Shown: positions 26,752 to 41,869 of the stretch, in pieces | Position numbering within the stretch: position 1 is the first letter of the stretch | Layout: every line of letters begins with the position of its first letter | DNA from: Methyloversatilis sp. RAC08 | Lineage (GTDB): Bacteria; Pseudomonadota; Gammaproteobacteria; Burkholderiales; Rhodocyclaceae | Reading direction: 5' to 3' | Length of the DNA: 64,000 nt | Assembly (NCBI RefSeq): GCF_001713355.1 | Contig: NZ_CP016448.1 | Location: 2,604,001-2,668,000 of the forward strand | Program-made: the position numbers and the translations under genes | Notes under the pieces: generated by a model | Told to the model about the DNA's origin: nothing | Databases searched by the model: none | What the model saw: only the letters and a program-made list of their open reading frames with translations

Positions 26752-27518
26752 AGCCAGGGCTCCTTGCGGCTGGCTTCGGCGTAAAGCGTGCCGCCGCCGT
26801 AGTAGGCCATGACCTTTTCTTCCTCGAGGAAGGTGATCTGATCGGGCGATGCAAGACTGGGCACGCTGGAGAACTGGTGACCCAGGATGGACGCCACCTT
26901 GACCTGGCGGGCGCCGATGCGGCTGAAGTTCATCGGCAGCATCACGCGACGCGTGCCTCCTCCGACCGGCACGTCAAGTTCGAGGTAACGGAACATCGCT
27001 TCCGAACGGTCGACCCACAGGTCGCGCACCACGCCGCCCACCTTGCCGTCGGCACCGACCACCGGGAGGCCGCGCGGATCGGTGTCCTGATGCGCGACGC
27101 CGTAGGCGGTGTCGGCACGCAGCGGCACGATGCGCAGGCGACCGTCGTAGGTCACGTCAGGAATGTCGGCCCGGTCTGCATACGCACCCGGCCCGACGCC
27201 ATCGAGCATCGGATTGCCGGTCGGATTCAGCGGCGCACCCGGGAACTTGGCACTCGGCACCGCCTTCAGCGTCTGCGGTGACACGGCGAAGTTCGGGGCG
27301 GTGACGGTACGGCCATCCTGCAGCTTGTAGGTCTTCGGATCCGGAATCGCCGGGAAGCCCTGCACCTTGATGCTGCCCGAACGATCGGATTCAAGCGGGT
27401 AGCCTTCCCGCTTGCTCTCCTGGTGCAGGTAATAGATCAGGCCGGCGAAAAAGGCCCAGAACACGTAGAGCGTGATCTGCGCGACGTCGATGTATGCAGT
27501 GATGGCACCAGTACCCAT
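26748..27518 (-). CDS. puhA: Photosynthetic reaction centre H subunit PuhA
   Basis: H subunit capping the cytoplasmic side of the L/M core and shaping proton transfer to QB. 256 residues: one TM helix (IDVAQITLYVFWAFFAGLIYYL), then a PRC-barrel-type cytoplasmic domain (GLPVVGADGKVGGVVRDLWVDRSE, YLELDV). A ribosome binding site, GAGGGAG, precedes the ATG at 27518. lhaA lies 25 bp upstream on the same strand. Confidence 0.97.
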   Translation of the reverse strand: MGTGAITAYIDVAQITLYVFWAFFAGLIYYLHQESKREGYPLESDRSGSIKVQGFPAIPDPKTYKLQDGRTVTAPNFAVSPQTLKAVPSAKFPGAPLNPTGNPMLDGVGPGAYADRADIPDVTYDGRLRIVPLRADTAYGVAHQDTDPRGLPVVGADGKVGGVVRDLWVDRSEAMFRYLELDVPVGGGTRRVMLPMNFSRIGARQVKVASILGHQFSSVPSLASPDQITFLEEEKVMAYYGGGTLYAEASRKEPWL

Positions 27519-27543
27519 TTTGATCTCCCTCTTGGAATGACGA

Positions 27544-28992
27544 TTAGCCGGGAAACTCGGCCAGTCCGAACTTCGTGCTGCTTGGTGTGGATGAATGATG
27601 CGCAGAGCGGACCAGAGGGCCGATCGCGATCAGGCTTGCGAACAACATGTAAATCTCGCAGTGGTAAACGAAGCTGTAGCCGGTCGCCGGACTGCTCAGC
27701 GCGGAACCGAGCGCGCCCGACGTGGCCAGTCCCGATACGACGTCGCGCAGTGCGCCGCCCAGTGCAATTGCCAGACCGGTACTGGTGGCATGCACGGCGC
27801 CCCAGGCGCCGAGTGCGAGCCCGTGCAGGCCGCCACTTTCCAGCCCCATGGCGGCAGTCAGCGTGCCGACCGAGAACAGCCCGCCGCCGAAGCCGATCAG
27901 CGCCACGCCGACGCGGAACAGCGGCACCGAATGCAGCGGTTCGGCGAACACGACGGCCGAAAAGGCGATGATGCCGGTGAGCGCGCCAAGTGCCGCCAGC
28001 CGGTAGGGATCGAAGCCGCGCGCCAGCACGCGCGCGGCCAGTGCAAAGGCAGCGATCGCGCCGAGCGCCATCATGGCGGTCAGCGACGTGGTGGCACCGA
28101 CGCCCATGCCGAGGATTTCGCCGCCGTAGGGTTCGAGAATGATGTCCTGCATGCTGAAGGCCGCGCTGCCCAGGCCGACCGCGCACAGGTAGCGCGTGGC
28201 GCGGGCATGCTGCGAAAAGCTGCGCCATACGTCGCGGAACGGCAGTCGCGGCGTCTGCTGCGCCTGTGTGCGCATGCCGCGCGGTTCCTGCTTCCACAGC
28301 GCGATGACGTTCAGCACCATCGTGAGCATGGCCGAACCCTGCACTACCTGGATCAGTTTCAGCTGCGTGAAGTCGGCCAGCAGCAGGCCGAACACGATGC
28401 CGCTGACCACCATGCCGACCAGCAGCATCAGGTACATCATGGCCACCACACGCGGCCGGTTCGCCGGCGCAGCGAGGTCGGTGGCCAGTGCAAGACCTGC
28501 GGTCTGCGCGGTCTGCATGCCGGCACCGACCATCAGGAAGGCCAGTGCGGCGCCGGCCTGACCGATCCATGCCGGCCCCTGGGTATCGCCGGACAGCAGG
28601 ATGAGCGAGAACGGCATGATGGCCAGACCGCCGAACTGGATCAGCGAACCCATCCAGATATAGGGCACGCGCTTCCAGCCCAGCACTGAACGATGCGTGT
28701 CCGAGCGGTAGCCGATCAGCGCACGGAAGGGGGCGAACAGCAGCGGCAGCGCCACCATCAGCGCGACCAGCCAGGCGGCCATGCCCATCTCGACGATCAT
28801 CACGCGGTTCAGCGTGCCGATCAGCAGCACGGTGGCCATGCCGACCGACACCTGGAACAGCGACAGACGCAGCAGACGCCCGAGCGGCAGCTCTGCGGTC
28901 GCCACATCGGCGAACGGCAAGAAGCGCGTGCCCACCCCCGTCCACAGCTTTGCAGCGCGGTCGTTGAGCGAGCGGGCGGACAGCGTTTTCAT
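27544..28992 (-). CDS. lhaA: LH1 assembly factor LhaA (PucC/BCD family)
   Basis: 482-residue, about 12-TM protein of the PucC/LhaA branch of the major facilitator superfamily, needed for LH1 assembly and possibly bacteriochlorophyll delivery. Motifs LGRLLRLSLFQVSVGMATVLLIGTLNRVMI, FAPFRALIGYRSDTH and QDIILEPYGGEILGMGV. The ATG at 28992 overlaps the bchM stop; an in-frame codon at 29001 is less likely. A homologue, Bch2, lies at 41870. Confidence 0.93.
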   Translation of the reverse strand: MKTLSARSLNDRAAKLWTGVGTRFLPFADVATAELPLGRLLRLSLFQVSVGMATVLLIGTLNRVMIVEMGMAAWLVALMVALPLLFAPFRALIGYRSDTHRSVLGWKRVPYIWMGSLIQFGGLAIMPFSLILLSGDTQGPAWIGQAGAALAFLMVGAGMQTAQTAGLALATDLAAPANRPRVVAMMYLMLLVGMVVSGIVFGLLLADFTQLKLIQVVQGSAMLTMVLNVIALWKQEPRGMRTQAQQTPRLPFRDVWRSFSQHARATRYLCAVGLGSAAFSMQDIILEPYGGEILGMGVGATTSLTAMMALGAIAAFALAARVLARGFDPYRLAALGALTGIIAFSAVVFAEPLHSVPLFRVGVALIGFGGGLFSVGTLTAAMGLESGGLHGLALGAWGAVHATSTGLAIALGGALRDVVSGLATSGALGSALSSPATGYSFVYHCEIYMLFASLIAIGPLVRSAHHSSTPSSTKFGLAEFPG

Positions 28993-29687
28993 CTGCGGCA
29001 CAGCTCCAGCGCCTTCGATTTGTAGAAGCCGCTCGACACGTGCTGCGAACGGCCGATGGCCATGCAGTCGAGTGCCGGCTCTTCGTCGATCAGCCGGTGC
29101 AGCAGCGTTTCGCGCACCGGTTCGATCGATGGTGCGCGATCACCGCGCGGGAAGAACTTGCCGATGAAGCGCATCGCTTCGAGCGCATGCGTGCTCGGCG
29201 GAAAGGTGAACTGGATCGAATGTTCGGTGCGCGCAGCGAGCCCGGACAGCACGCGCACGGCGTCGTCGGCCCGGTAGTGGATCAGCGAATCCATCGCGAC
29301 CACGTGGTCGAACCAGCCCAGCGCCGGGTCCAGCATGTCGCCCGAACGGAAGTCGATCTCGCCACCGTTGAGGTCTTCAGGCATGCGTTCGCGCGCCAGC
29401 TGCACCAGCGTGGGCGACAGGTCGATGGCCACCACATGCGCGCCGCGCCGTGCCGCCTCGACCGCCAGTGCACCGGTGCCGCAGCCGGCGTCCAGCACCT
29501 TGCGGCCACGCAGATCCTGCGGCAGCCAGTCGAGCAGTGTTGCGCGCATGCGGTCGCGTCCGGCGCGTACCGTTGCCCGCACGCGGCCCACCGGCGCGTC
29601 CGAGGTCAGACGTTTCCAGGCGTCGACTGCGGTGCGGTCGAAGTAGGTCTGGATCTGGCCGCGGCGATCAATGTATGAGCTGTTCAT
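28989..29687 (-). CDS. bchM: Mg-protoporphyrin O-methyltransferase BchM
   Basis: Transfers methyl from SAM to the ring C propionate of Mg-protoporphyrin IX before AcsF acts. 232 residues from the ATG at 29687 (MNSSYIDRRGQIQTYFDRTA), which matches known BchM starts. The open frame runs to 29720, where a TTG overlaps the bchL stop, so a longer form is possible. SAM motif VLDAGCGTGALAVEAARRG. Confidence 0.95.
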   Translation of the reverse strand: MNSSYIDRRGQIQTYFDRTAVDAWKRLTSDAPVGRVRATVRAGRDRMRATLLDWLPQDLRGRKVLDAGCGTGALAVEAARRGAHVVAIDLSPTLVQLARERMPEDLNGGEIDFRSGDMLDPALGWFDHVVAMDSLIHYRADDAVRVLSGLAARTEHSIQFTFPPSTHALEAMRFIGKFFPRGDRAPSIEPVRETLLHRLIDEEPALDCMAIGRSQHVSSGFYKSKALELCRR

Positions 29688-29712
29688 GGTGTCATCGGTC
29701 CCGTTCGAAAAC

Positions 29713-34507
<4,795 letters not shown>

Positions 34508-34546
34508 GCTTCGATCACCCTGTCGTGGCGTGCGGCGGACACGAAT

Positions 34547-36187
34547 TCAGCGTCCATAGTGAGCTTTGGCATCGTAGAGCGTCTCCACCGTGATCGTTGC
34601 CAGCCCGTGTTCGCGTGCGAAGGCTTCGGTATTGCGTTTGGCCTTGCCGCGCACGAAGAAAGGAATCTTTTTCAGCTCGCGTTCCCCGTCCTCACTCCAG
34701 ATCGGCTCGCCCGAGGCGGCGATGACGGGTTCGGGTGTCGCAACCGCAGCCGCAACCGGTTCGACGGGGGCGACGGCATCAGGTGCTGCCGCGTGCCGTG
34801 CATCGCGGGCGACGGCCGGCAGATGGGACGCCGCGGCATCGTCGTGGAACTCGAAGTCATCGCGGAACATCTGCAGCAGATGCTCTTCAAGACCCATCAC
34901 CAGCGGATGGACCCAGGTGTCGAAAATGACGTTGGCGCCTTCGAAGCCGTACACCGGGCTGTAGCGCGCCGGTACGTCCTGCACGTGGATCGGGATCGAA
35001 ATTACCGCGCACGCCACGCCGAGGCGTTTGGCGATGTGGCGTTCCATCTGGGTGCCGAGCACCAGTTCCGGTGCCGCGGCACCGATGGCCTGTTCCACTT
35101 CCAGGTAGTCATCGCTGATCAGCGCTTCGACATCGTAGAGTTTCGCGGCATCGCGCACGTCGCGTGCGAATTCGCGGCTGTAGGTGCCCAGGCCGACGAC
35201 CGTGAAGCCCATTTCTTCCTTGGCGATGCGTGCGGCGGCGATGGCGTGTGTGGCATCGCCGAAGATGAACACGCGCTTGCCGGTCAGGTAGGTCGAATCG
35301 ACCGAGCGTGCATACCAGGGCATGCGCGACAGCGAGGATGAAAAGCCGGCAACGCCAGGCTGTTCGGCAGCCAGCAAGGCCGATGCGTCTATGCCCGCCA
35401 GTTGCGCGACTTCGGCGATGAAGTCGCGCGTGGCGCCGACGCCCATCGGAATGGCGCGGGTGGCCGGCATGCCGAAATTGCGCTGCAGCCACGAAGCCGT
35501 CGTGCGCGACACTTCGGGGTAGAGGTCGATGTTGAAGTCGGCTTCGGGCAGGCGCCGGATGTCGTCCGGCGATGCACCGAGTGGCGCGATGACATTGACG
35601 TCGATGCCCAGCAGGTCGAGCAGACGGCGGATTTCCTGCACGTCGTCGCGGCAGCGGAAGCCGAGCACCGTCGGGCCGAGCAGGTTTGCGCGCGGGCGGC
35701 GACCTTCGGCGCGTGCCGGAAGCGGCGTACCCGGCGGCGGCACCTGATCGGCGAGCAGCGCGCGGACCACGTGATAGAAGGTTTCGGCTGCGCCCCAGTT
35801 TTCCTTCTTCGAATATGACGGCAGTTCGAGCGGGATGACCGGGATCGGCAGGTTCATGCCGCAGGCCAGCGAGCCGGATTGATCCTGAATCAGTTCCGCA
35901 GTGCATGACTCACCGACCAGCAGCGCCTTGGGTTTGAAGCGTTCATACGCTTCCGCAACGGCGGTCTTGACCAGATCGGCCGTGCTGCCGCCCAGATCAC
36001 GCGCCTGGAAGGTGGTGTAGGTCACCGGCGGGCGGCGGTCCTGACGCTCGATCATTGTGAACAGCAGGTCGGCGTAGGTGTCGCCCTGCGGGGCGTGCAG
36101 CACGTAATGCACGTCGCGCATCGAGGTGGCGATGCGCATGGCGCCCACGTGAGGCGGTCCTTCGTAGGTCCACAAGGTCAGTTGCAT
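34547..36187 (-). CDS. bchB: Protochlorophyllide reductase subunit BchB
   Basis: NifK-like subunit of dark-operative protochlorophyllide reductase. 546 residues from the ATG at 36187 ([18 protein letters not shown]), preceded by GAGGAGC. A segment of about 50 residues rich in Ala/Pro/Val, around 430-480 ([17 protein letters not shown]), separates the catalytic core from the conserved C-terminal helical part ([14 protein letters not shown]). The linker is longer than I expect for the family. Confidence 0.96.
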   Translation of the reverse strand: MQLTLWTYEGPPHVGAMRIATSMRDVHYVLHAPQGDTYADLLFTMIERQDRRPPVTYTTFQARDLGGSTADLVKTAVAEAYERFKPKALLVGESCTAELIQDQSGSLACGMNLPIPVIPLELPSYSKKENWGAAETFYHVVRALLADQVPPPGTPLPARAEGRRPRANLLGPTVLGFRCRDDVQEIRRLLDLLGIDVNVIAPLGASPDDIRRLPEADFNIDLYPEVSRTTASWLQRNFGMPATRAIPMGVGATRDFIAEVAQLAGIDASALLAAEQPGVAGFSSSLSRMPWYARSVDSTYLTGKRVFIFGDATHAIAAARIAKEEMGFTVVGLGTYSREFARDVRDAAKLYDVEALISDDYLEVEQAIGAAAPELVLGTQMERHIAKRLGVACAVISIPIHVQDVPARYSPVYGFEGANVIFDTWVHPLVMGLEEHLLQMFRDDFEFHDDAAASHLPAVARDARHAAAPDAVAPVEPVAAAVATPEPVIAASGEPIWSEDGERELKKIPFFVRGKAKRNTEAFAREHGLATITVETLYDAKAHYGR

Positions 36188-36197
36188 CGGTTGCTCC

Positions 36198-37993
<1,796 letters not shown>

Positions 37994-38029
37994 CGGTAAC
38001 GTCTCCTTGGTCTTTCTTCTTTGACTGAA

Positions 38030-38058
38030 AATCTAGACGTCTGGAGACAGAGTGTCAA
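38030..38058 (-). promoter_or_regulatory. Putative sigma70 promoter for the bchF operon
   Basis: On the minus strand TTGACA (38058-38053), 17-bp spacer, TAGATT (38035-38030). The -35 is one arm of the PpsR-type palindrome at 38053-38070. This single promoter could drive the whole bchF-to-puhE run. Confidence 0.6.
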
Positions 38059-38070
38059 TATAAATTGACG
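38053..38070. promoter_or_regulatory. PpsR/CrtJ operator of the bchF promoter
   Basis: TGTCAATATAAATTGACG matches TGT-N12-ACA except for the final base and has TGTCAA/TTGACG arms. A looser relative, TGACAAGTAAACTTGACA, lies at 38162-38179. Confidence 0.65.
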
Positions 38071-38360
38071 TACATCATGGTTGACATGCGTAGAGCCCTG
38101 CAGCTAAGTTGTCATCACGGGAAGTGCGTGGTCGCCGCAAAGCGTTGATGGCTCTCGATACTGACAAGTAAACTTGACAGTTGCCCTCGCTGCGAACTAT
38201 CTCTATAAGCTGGTTGCTCTTGTGATTGGTGCCTTTATGGGCTGCGCGCTGGGGTAAGCGCTGTACGAAGTCATAAAAAGCACGGCCGTTCCTTGCTTCC
38301 CAGCAGTGCCGCGGGAAGCCTGAGTCGGAGCCGGCACACACAAACACCAAAGGACGAGAG

Positions 38361-39275
38361 ATGGCCGGAAGAGCGCAGGAAGACGCCGGCAAGGCGCGCA
38401 CGACAGGAGAGTACTGGTCCGACACGGATGCACTTCAGCGAAGCCATCCGCAATCAGGCAATCACAACGGCGGGGAACTTGTGTTCCCGGCGGACGACTG
38501 GATGGGTGATCTTGCCCGTACCATCGAAGCCGAAATCATCCCGCGCCTCATGCTCGCGCACGGTGGCGCCGACCCGTCGGCAGCACAGGTCACCTGTGAA
38601 ATGCGGGCGCCTTCGTCACCGGAAGTGGTCGAGTTCGCGAATCTGGTTCTCGCGCAGGACGCGCGCGTCGCGCGCACGTGGGTAGAGGCGGTACGCGCGC
38701 GCGGTGCCTCACCCGAAACGATTTTCCTTGAGTTGCTCGCGCCGGCCGCACGGCGACTCGGGGAATTGTGGGAAGCTGACCTGTGCGATTTCACGCAGGT
38801 CACGCTCGGTCTGTGGCGGATTCAGCAGGTGGTGCACGAGCTGGGGCCGAGCTTTCGCTCGGATGCCCCGTTCGCGCCGAATGGCCGTCGGGTGTTACTG
38901 TCGGCAGCACCGGGTGACCAGCACACGCTGGGCCTGTTGATGGTTGGCGAATTTTTCCGCAACAGCGGCTGGGAAGTCTGTGCCGAAGCATCCGGCCGCA
39001 GCCTCGATCTGGTGCTGGCGGCGCAGAACGAGTGGTTCGATGTGCTGGGGTTTTCGGTCGGCAGCGAAGCACGCATTGAACCGCTTAAGCGGCTGATCGA
39101 GGCCGTGCGTCTGGCGTCCCGCAATCGCGACCTGATCGTTATGGTGGGCGGCCCCATCTTTGTCGAACACCCGGAGTGGGTGTCACTGGTCGGTGCGGAC
39201 GCGACCGCAAGTGACGCAAAAGACGCTGTGCGGCGCGCTGACGCCATGGTGCCGCTGCGATGTACGCAGGGCTGA
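38361..39275 (+). CDS. ppaA: B12-binding antirepressor AerR/PpaA
   Basis: Cobalamin-binding regulator that antagonises PpsR/CrtJ in a redox- and light-dependent way. 304 residues if started at the ATG at 38361; the conserved part begins near residue 40 (ELVFPADDWMGDLA), so a shorter form from an internal start is possible, as reported for AerR in Rhodobacter. Helical region (ARRLGELWEADLCDFTQVTLG) then a Rossmann-like domain with DQHTLG (D186, H188, G191), a DxHxxG-type cobalamin motif. Immediately upstream of ppsR, the conserved arrangement. Confidence 0.9.
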   Translation: MAGRAQEDAGKARTTGEYWSDTDALQRSHPQSGNHNGGELVFPADDWMGDLARTIEAEIIPRLMLAHGGADPSAAQVTCEMRAPSSPEVVEFANLVLAQDARVARTWVEAVRARGASPETIFLELLAPAARRLGELWEADLCDFTQVTLGLWRIQQVVHELGPSFRSDAPFAPNGRRVLLSAAPGDQHTLGLLMVGEFFRNSGWEVCAEASGRSLDLVLAAQNEWFDVLGFSVGSEARIEPLKRLIEAVRLASRNRDLIVMVGGPIFVEHPEWVSLVGADATASDAKDAVRRADAMVPLRCTQG

Positions 39276-39360
39276 ATTGGTTTGACGAGGTGAACGATTG
39301 GGATCGGAGCAGGAGCGCAGTGAGTTTTCCAGAATCGACGGGAAGTGGGGGGCTGCCAAC

Positions 39361-40785
39361 GTGAAGCCGTTCGAATCGCCCCTTCTTTCTTTCGGAGGCG
39401 TCGATGCCAACTCCACAGCAAGACTCATCGCCGCCGCGTCGGATCTGGCGCTGGTGGTGGACAAGCAGGGCATCATCCGCGATGTAGCCTTCGGCAACGA
39501 CGAACTGGTGCCCGATGGGTACGAGGGCTGGGTCGGCCGACGCTGGACCGACATCGTGACGGTCGAAAGTCGCGCCAAGGTCGAGGCGCTGCTGATCGAC
39601 GCTTCGGCCGAGGCAGCCCAGAAGTGGCGGCACGTGAATCACCCTGTGTCCGGCGGCATCGACATGCCGGTGCTGTATTCGGCCATCAAGGTCGGCCACG
39701 AAGGCCGGGTTGTCGCGTTCGGCCGCGACCTGCGGTCCCTGTCGTCACTGCAGCAGCGGCTGGTCGATGCGCAACAGTCGATCGAGCGTGACTACGCCAA
39801 GCTGCGGCAACTGGAAACCCGCTATCGCCTGCTGTTCCAGATGACCTCGGAAGCGGTGCTGATCGTCGAGGCCGGCAGTCAGCGCGTCATGGAAGCCAAT
39901 CCGGCAGCGCTCAGGCTGCTCGGTCCGTCTCCGAAGGCGCTTGTCGGTCGCACCTTCCCGGAAGGTTTCGACGAAGCAGGCATGCAGTCGGTACAGGATC
40001 TTCTGGCCAGTGTGCGCGCGGCCGGTCGCGCTGACGACGTTCGCGTGCGGCTCGCGGACGACGGGCGCGAGCTGCAGGTTGCCGCATCGCTGGTCAGGCA
40101 GGACAACGCTGCGCTTTTTCTCGTGCGCCTGTCGCAACGTGCCGTCGAACACACGACCTCAGGCCTTCATCAGGCCCTGCTGGACGTGATGGAGCACGTC
40201 CCGGATGGCTTTGTACTGACGGACGAATCGGGCCGCATCCTGACCGCCAACCACGCCTTTCTCGATCTGTCCCAGCTGGCTTCGGTCGAGCAGGCGCGTG
40301 GCGAGCCGCTCGAACGCTGGCTGGGTCGCCCCGGCGTGGACTTCAAGGTATTGATGGTCAACCTGCGCCAGCACGGCTCGGTCAGGCTTTTTTCCACCCT
40401 GGTTCGCGGCGAACATGGTTCGGATGTGGAAGTCGAGATTTCTGCCGTGTCGGTCCCGCATGGCGAAACGCCCTGTCTTGGCTTCACGGTGCGTGGCATC
40501 AGCAGGCGGATCGAGGCCGATCCGCGCCTGGGTCGCGAACTGCCCAGGTCGGTCGAACAGCTGACCGGACTGGTCGGCCGTGTATCGCTGAAGGAGCTGG
40601 TGCGCGAATCGACCGACCTTATCGAGAAGCTGTGCATCGAGGCGGCGCTCGAACTGACGCACGACAACCGCGCATCGGCGGCTGAAATGCTCGGCCTGAG
40701 CCGGCAAAGTCTGTACGTGAAACTGCGCCGCTACAGCATCGGCGATCTCAACGCCGAGCACGAAGACATCGAAACGGAAGATTAG
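39361..40785 (+). CDS. ppsR: Photosynthesis repressor PpsR/CrtJ
   Basis: Redox-responsive repressor of bch, crt and puf genes. About 474 residues from the GTG at 39361 (VKPFESPLLSFGG). A TTG at 39298 with a good GAGGTGA site would add 21 residues, so the start is unsettled. Domains: N-terminal PAS, Q-linker (LQQRLVDAQQSIERDY), PAS1, PAS2, and a C-terminal FIS-type helix-turn-helix (NRASAAEMLGLSRQSLYVKLRR). Presumed to bind the TGT-N12-ACA sites listed here. It follows aerR/ppaA in the same direction. Confidence 0.94.
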   Translation: MKPFESPLLSFGGVDANSTARLIAAASDLALVVDKQGIIRDVAFGNDELVPDGYEGWVGRRWTDIVTVESRAKVEALLIDASAEAAQKWRHVNHPVSGGIDMPVLYSAIKVGHEGRVVAFGRDLRSLSSLQQRLVDAQQSIERDYAKLRQLETRYRLLFQMTSEAVLIVEAGSQRVMEANPAALRLLGPSPKALVGRTFPEGFDEAGMQSVQDLLASVRAAGRADDVRVRLADDGRELQVAASLVRQDNAALFLVRLSQRAVEHTTSGLHQALLDVMEHVPDGFVLTDESGRILTANHAFLDLSQLASVEQARGEPLERWLGRPGVDFKVLMVNLRQHGSVRLFSTLVRGEHGSDVEVEISAVSVPHGETPCLGFTVRGISRRIEADPRLGRELPRSVEQLTGLVGRVSLKELVRESTDLIEKLCIEAALELTHDNRASAAEMLGLSRQSLYVKLRRYSIGDLNAEHEDIETED

Positions 40786-40915
40786 GGTCCGTGGACTGCA
40801 GGTCGGAGGTCCGTGCTGCGCGACCTGTCGACACGAGCACTCCGGACTTCGTCGCGCCCGGGCCTTGGCGTGCGTACGGAAAATGCGGTTCGCGAACGGA
40901 AGCCGAGAGACCGTA

Positions 40916-40957
40916 AGTCAATCTAGGCTGACACTGTAGTGTAAGTTTGTCTTGACG
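40916..40957. promoter_or_regulatory. Paired PpsR-type sites and promoter before bchG
   Basis: AGTCAATCTAGGCTGACA (40916-40933) and TGTAAGTTTGTCTTGACG (40940-40957), each one base off TGT-N12-ACA, 6 bp apart. The second overlaps a -35 TTGACG (40952-40957), with TACTGT (40975-40980) as -10 after 17 bp. The predicted start of transcription falls on or next to the bchG ATG. Confidence 0.6.
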
Positions 40958-40986
40958 CATTGGGGCGTCGAGCCTACTGTTACTGC

Positions 40987-41868
40987 ATGAGTCGCCCATC
41001 CCTATCCGTCGTCGCCGAGTTCCTCAAGCCCATCACGTGGTTTCCGCCGATGTGGGCTTTCGGTTGCGGTGTCGTTGCCTCCGGATTGCCCGCTTCCGAG
41101 CGCTGGCAGGTGGTCGTGATCGGCATCCTGCTGGCCGGGCCGCTGGTCTGCGCCACCAGTCAGGCGGTCAATGACTGGTTCGACCGCCACGTCGACGCCA
41201 TCAACGAACCCAACCGCCCGATACCGTCCGGTCGCATGCCCGGCTACTGGGGGCTGTACATCGCCATCGGCTGGACCGTGCTGTCGCTGCTGGTCGCGGC
41301 GACGCTGGGTGTATGGGGTTTCGGCGCTGCAGTGATCGGCCTGCTGCTGGCCTGGGCCTACAGTGCGCCGCCATTCCGTCTGAAACAGAACGGCTGGTGG
41401 GGCAATACCGCTTGTGCCATCTGTTACGAGGGGCTGGCCTGGGTCACCGGTGCAGCCGTGATGGCCGGCGGCGCCATGCCGGACATGCGCAGCCTGCTGC
41501 TGGCCGGTCTGTACAGCGCGGGTGCCCACGGCATCATGACGCTGAACGATTTCAAGTCGGTCGAGGGCGATACCCGCATGGGCATCGGTTCGCTGCCGGT
41601 CAAGCTCGGTGTTGTGAACGCCGGACGCGTCGCCTGTGTGGTCATGGTGGTGCCGCAACTGTTCGTCGTTGCCCTGCTGTCCCACTGGGGTGCCATGGGC
41701 CACGCGATGGTGGTCGGTCTGCTGCTGGCGATACAGGTGATGCTGATGGTGCGCCTGCTCGACAGTCCGCGCGAACTCGCTCCCTGGTACAACGGAACCG
41801 GCATCACGCTGTATGTGACCGGCATGCTGGTCAGCGCGTTTGCGCTGCGCGCGGTCGCGGAGGTCTGA
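40987..41868 (+). CDS. bchG: Bacteriochlorophyll synthase BchG
   Basis: UbiA-family membrane prenyltransferase that esterifies bacteriochlorophyllide a with a geranylgeranyl or phytyl tail. 293 residues from the ATG at 40987 (MSRPSLSVVAEFLKPITWFPPMWAF). Asp-rich substrate motif NDWFDRHVDAINEPNRPIPSG and a second one, NDFKSVEGD; about eight TM helices. Only 1 bp separates its stop from bch2. No clear Shine-Dalgarno sequence is seen. Confidence 0.96.
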   Translation: MSRPSLSVVAEFLKPITWFPPMWAFGCGVVASGLPASERWQVVVIGILLAGPLVCATSQAVNDWFDRHVDAINEPNRPIPSGRMPGYWGLYIAIGWTVLSLLVAATLGVWGFGAAVIGLLLAWAYSAPPFRLKQNGWWGNTACAICYEGLAWVTGAAVMAGGAMPDMRSLLLAGLYSAGAHGIMTLNDFKSVEGDTRMGIGSLPVKLGVVNAGRVACVVMVVPQLFVVALLSHWGAMGHAMVVGLLLAIQVMLMVRLLDSPRELAPWYNGTGITLYVTGMLVSAFALRAVAEV

Positions 41869-41869
41869 C

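Larger units (their letters stand above)
37994..38360. other. Divergent regulatory region bchF / aerR
   Basis: 367 bp without genes. It contains the bchF promoter with its operator, a near-operator at 38162-38179, and plus-strand TTGACA boxes at 38081 and 38174 that could serve the aerR-ppsR transcript (for example TTGACA-18-TAAGTT at 38081-38110). Confidence 0.5.

Noticed and set aside
27437-28945. 502-codon minus-strand frame overlapping lhaA
   Set aside because: Shifted frame of lhaA; composition is typical of out-of-frame GC-rich translation.
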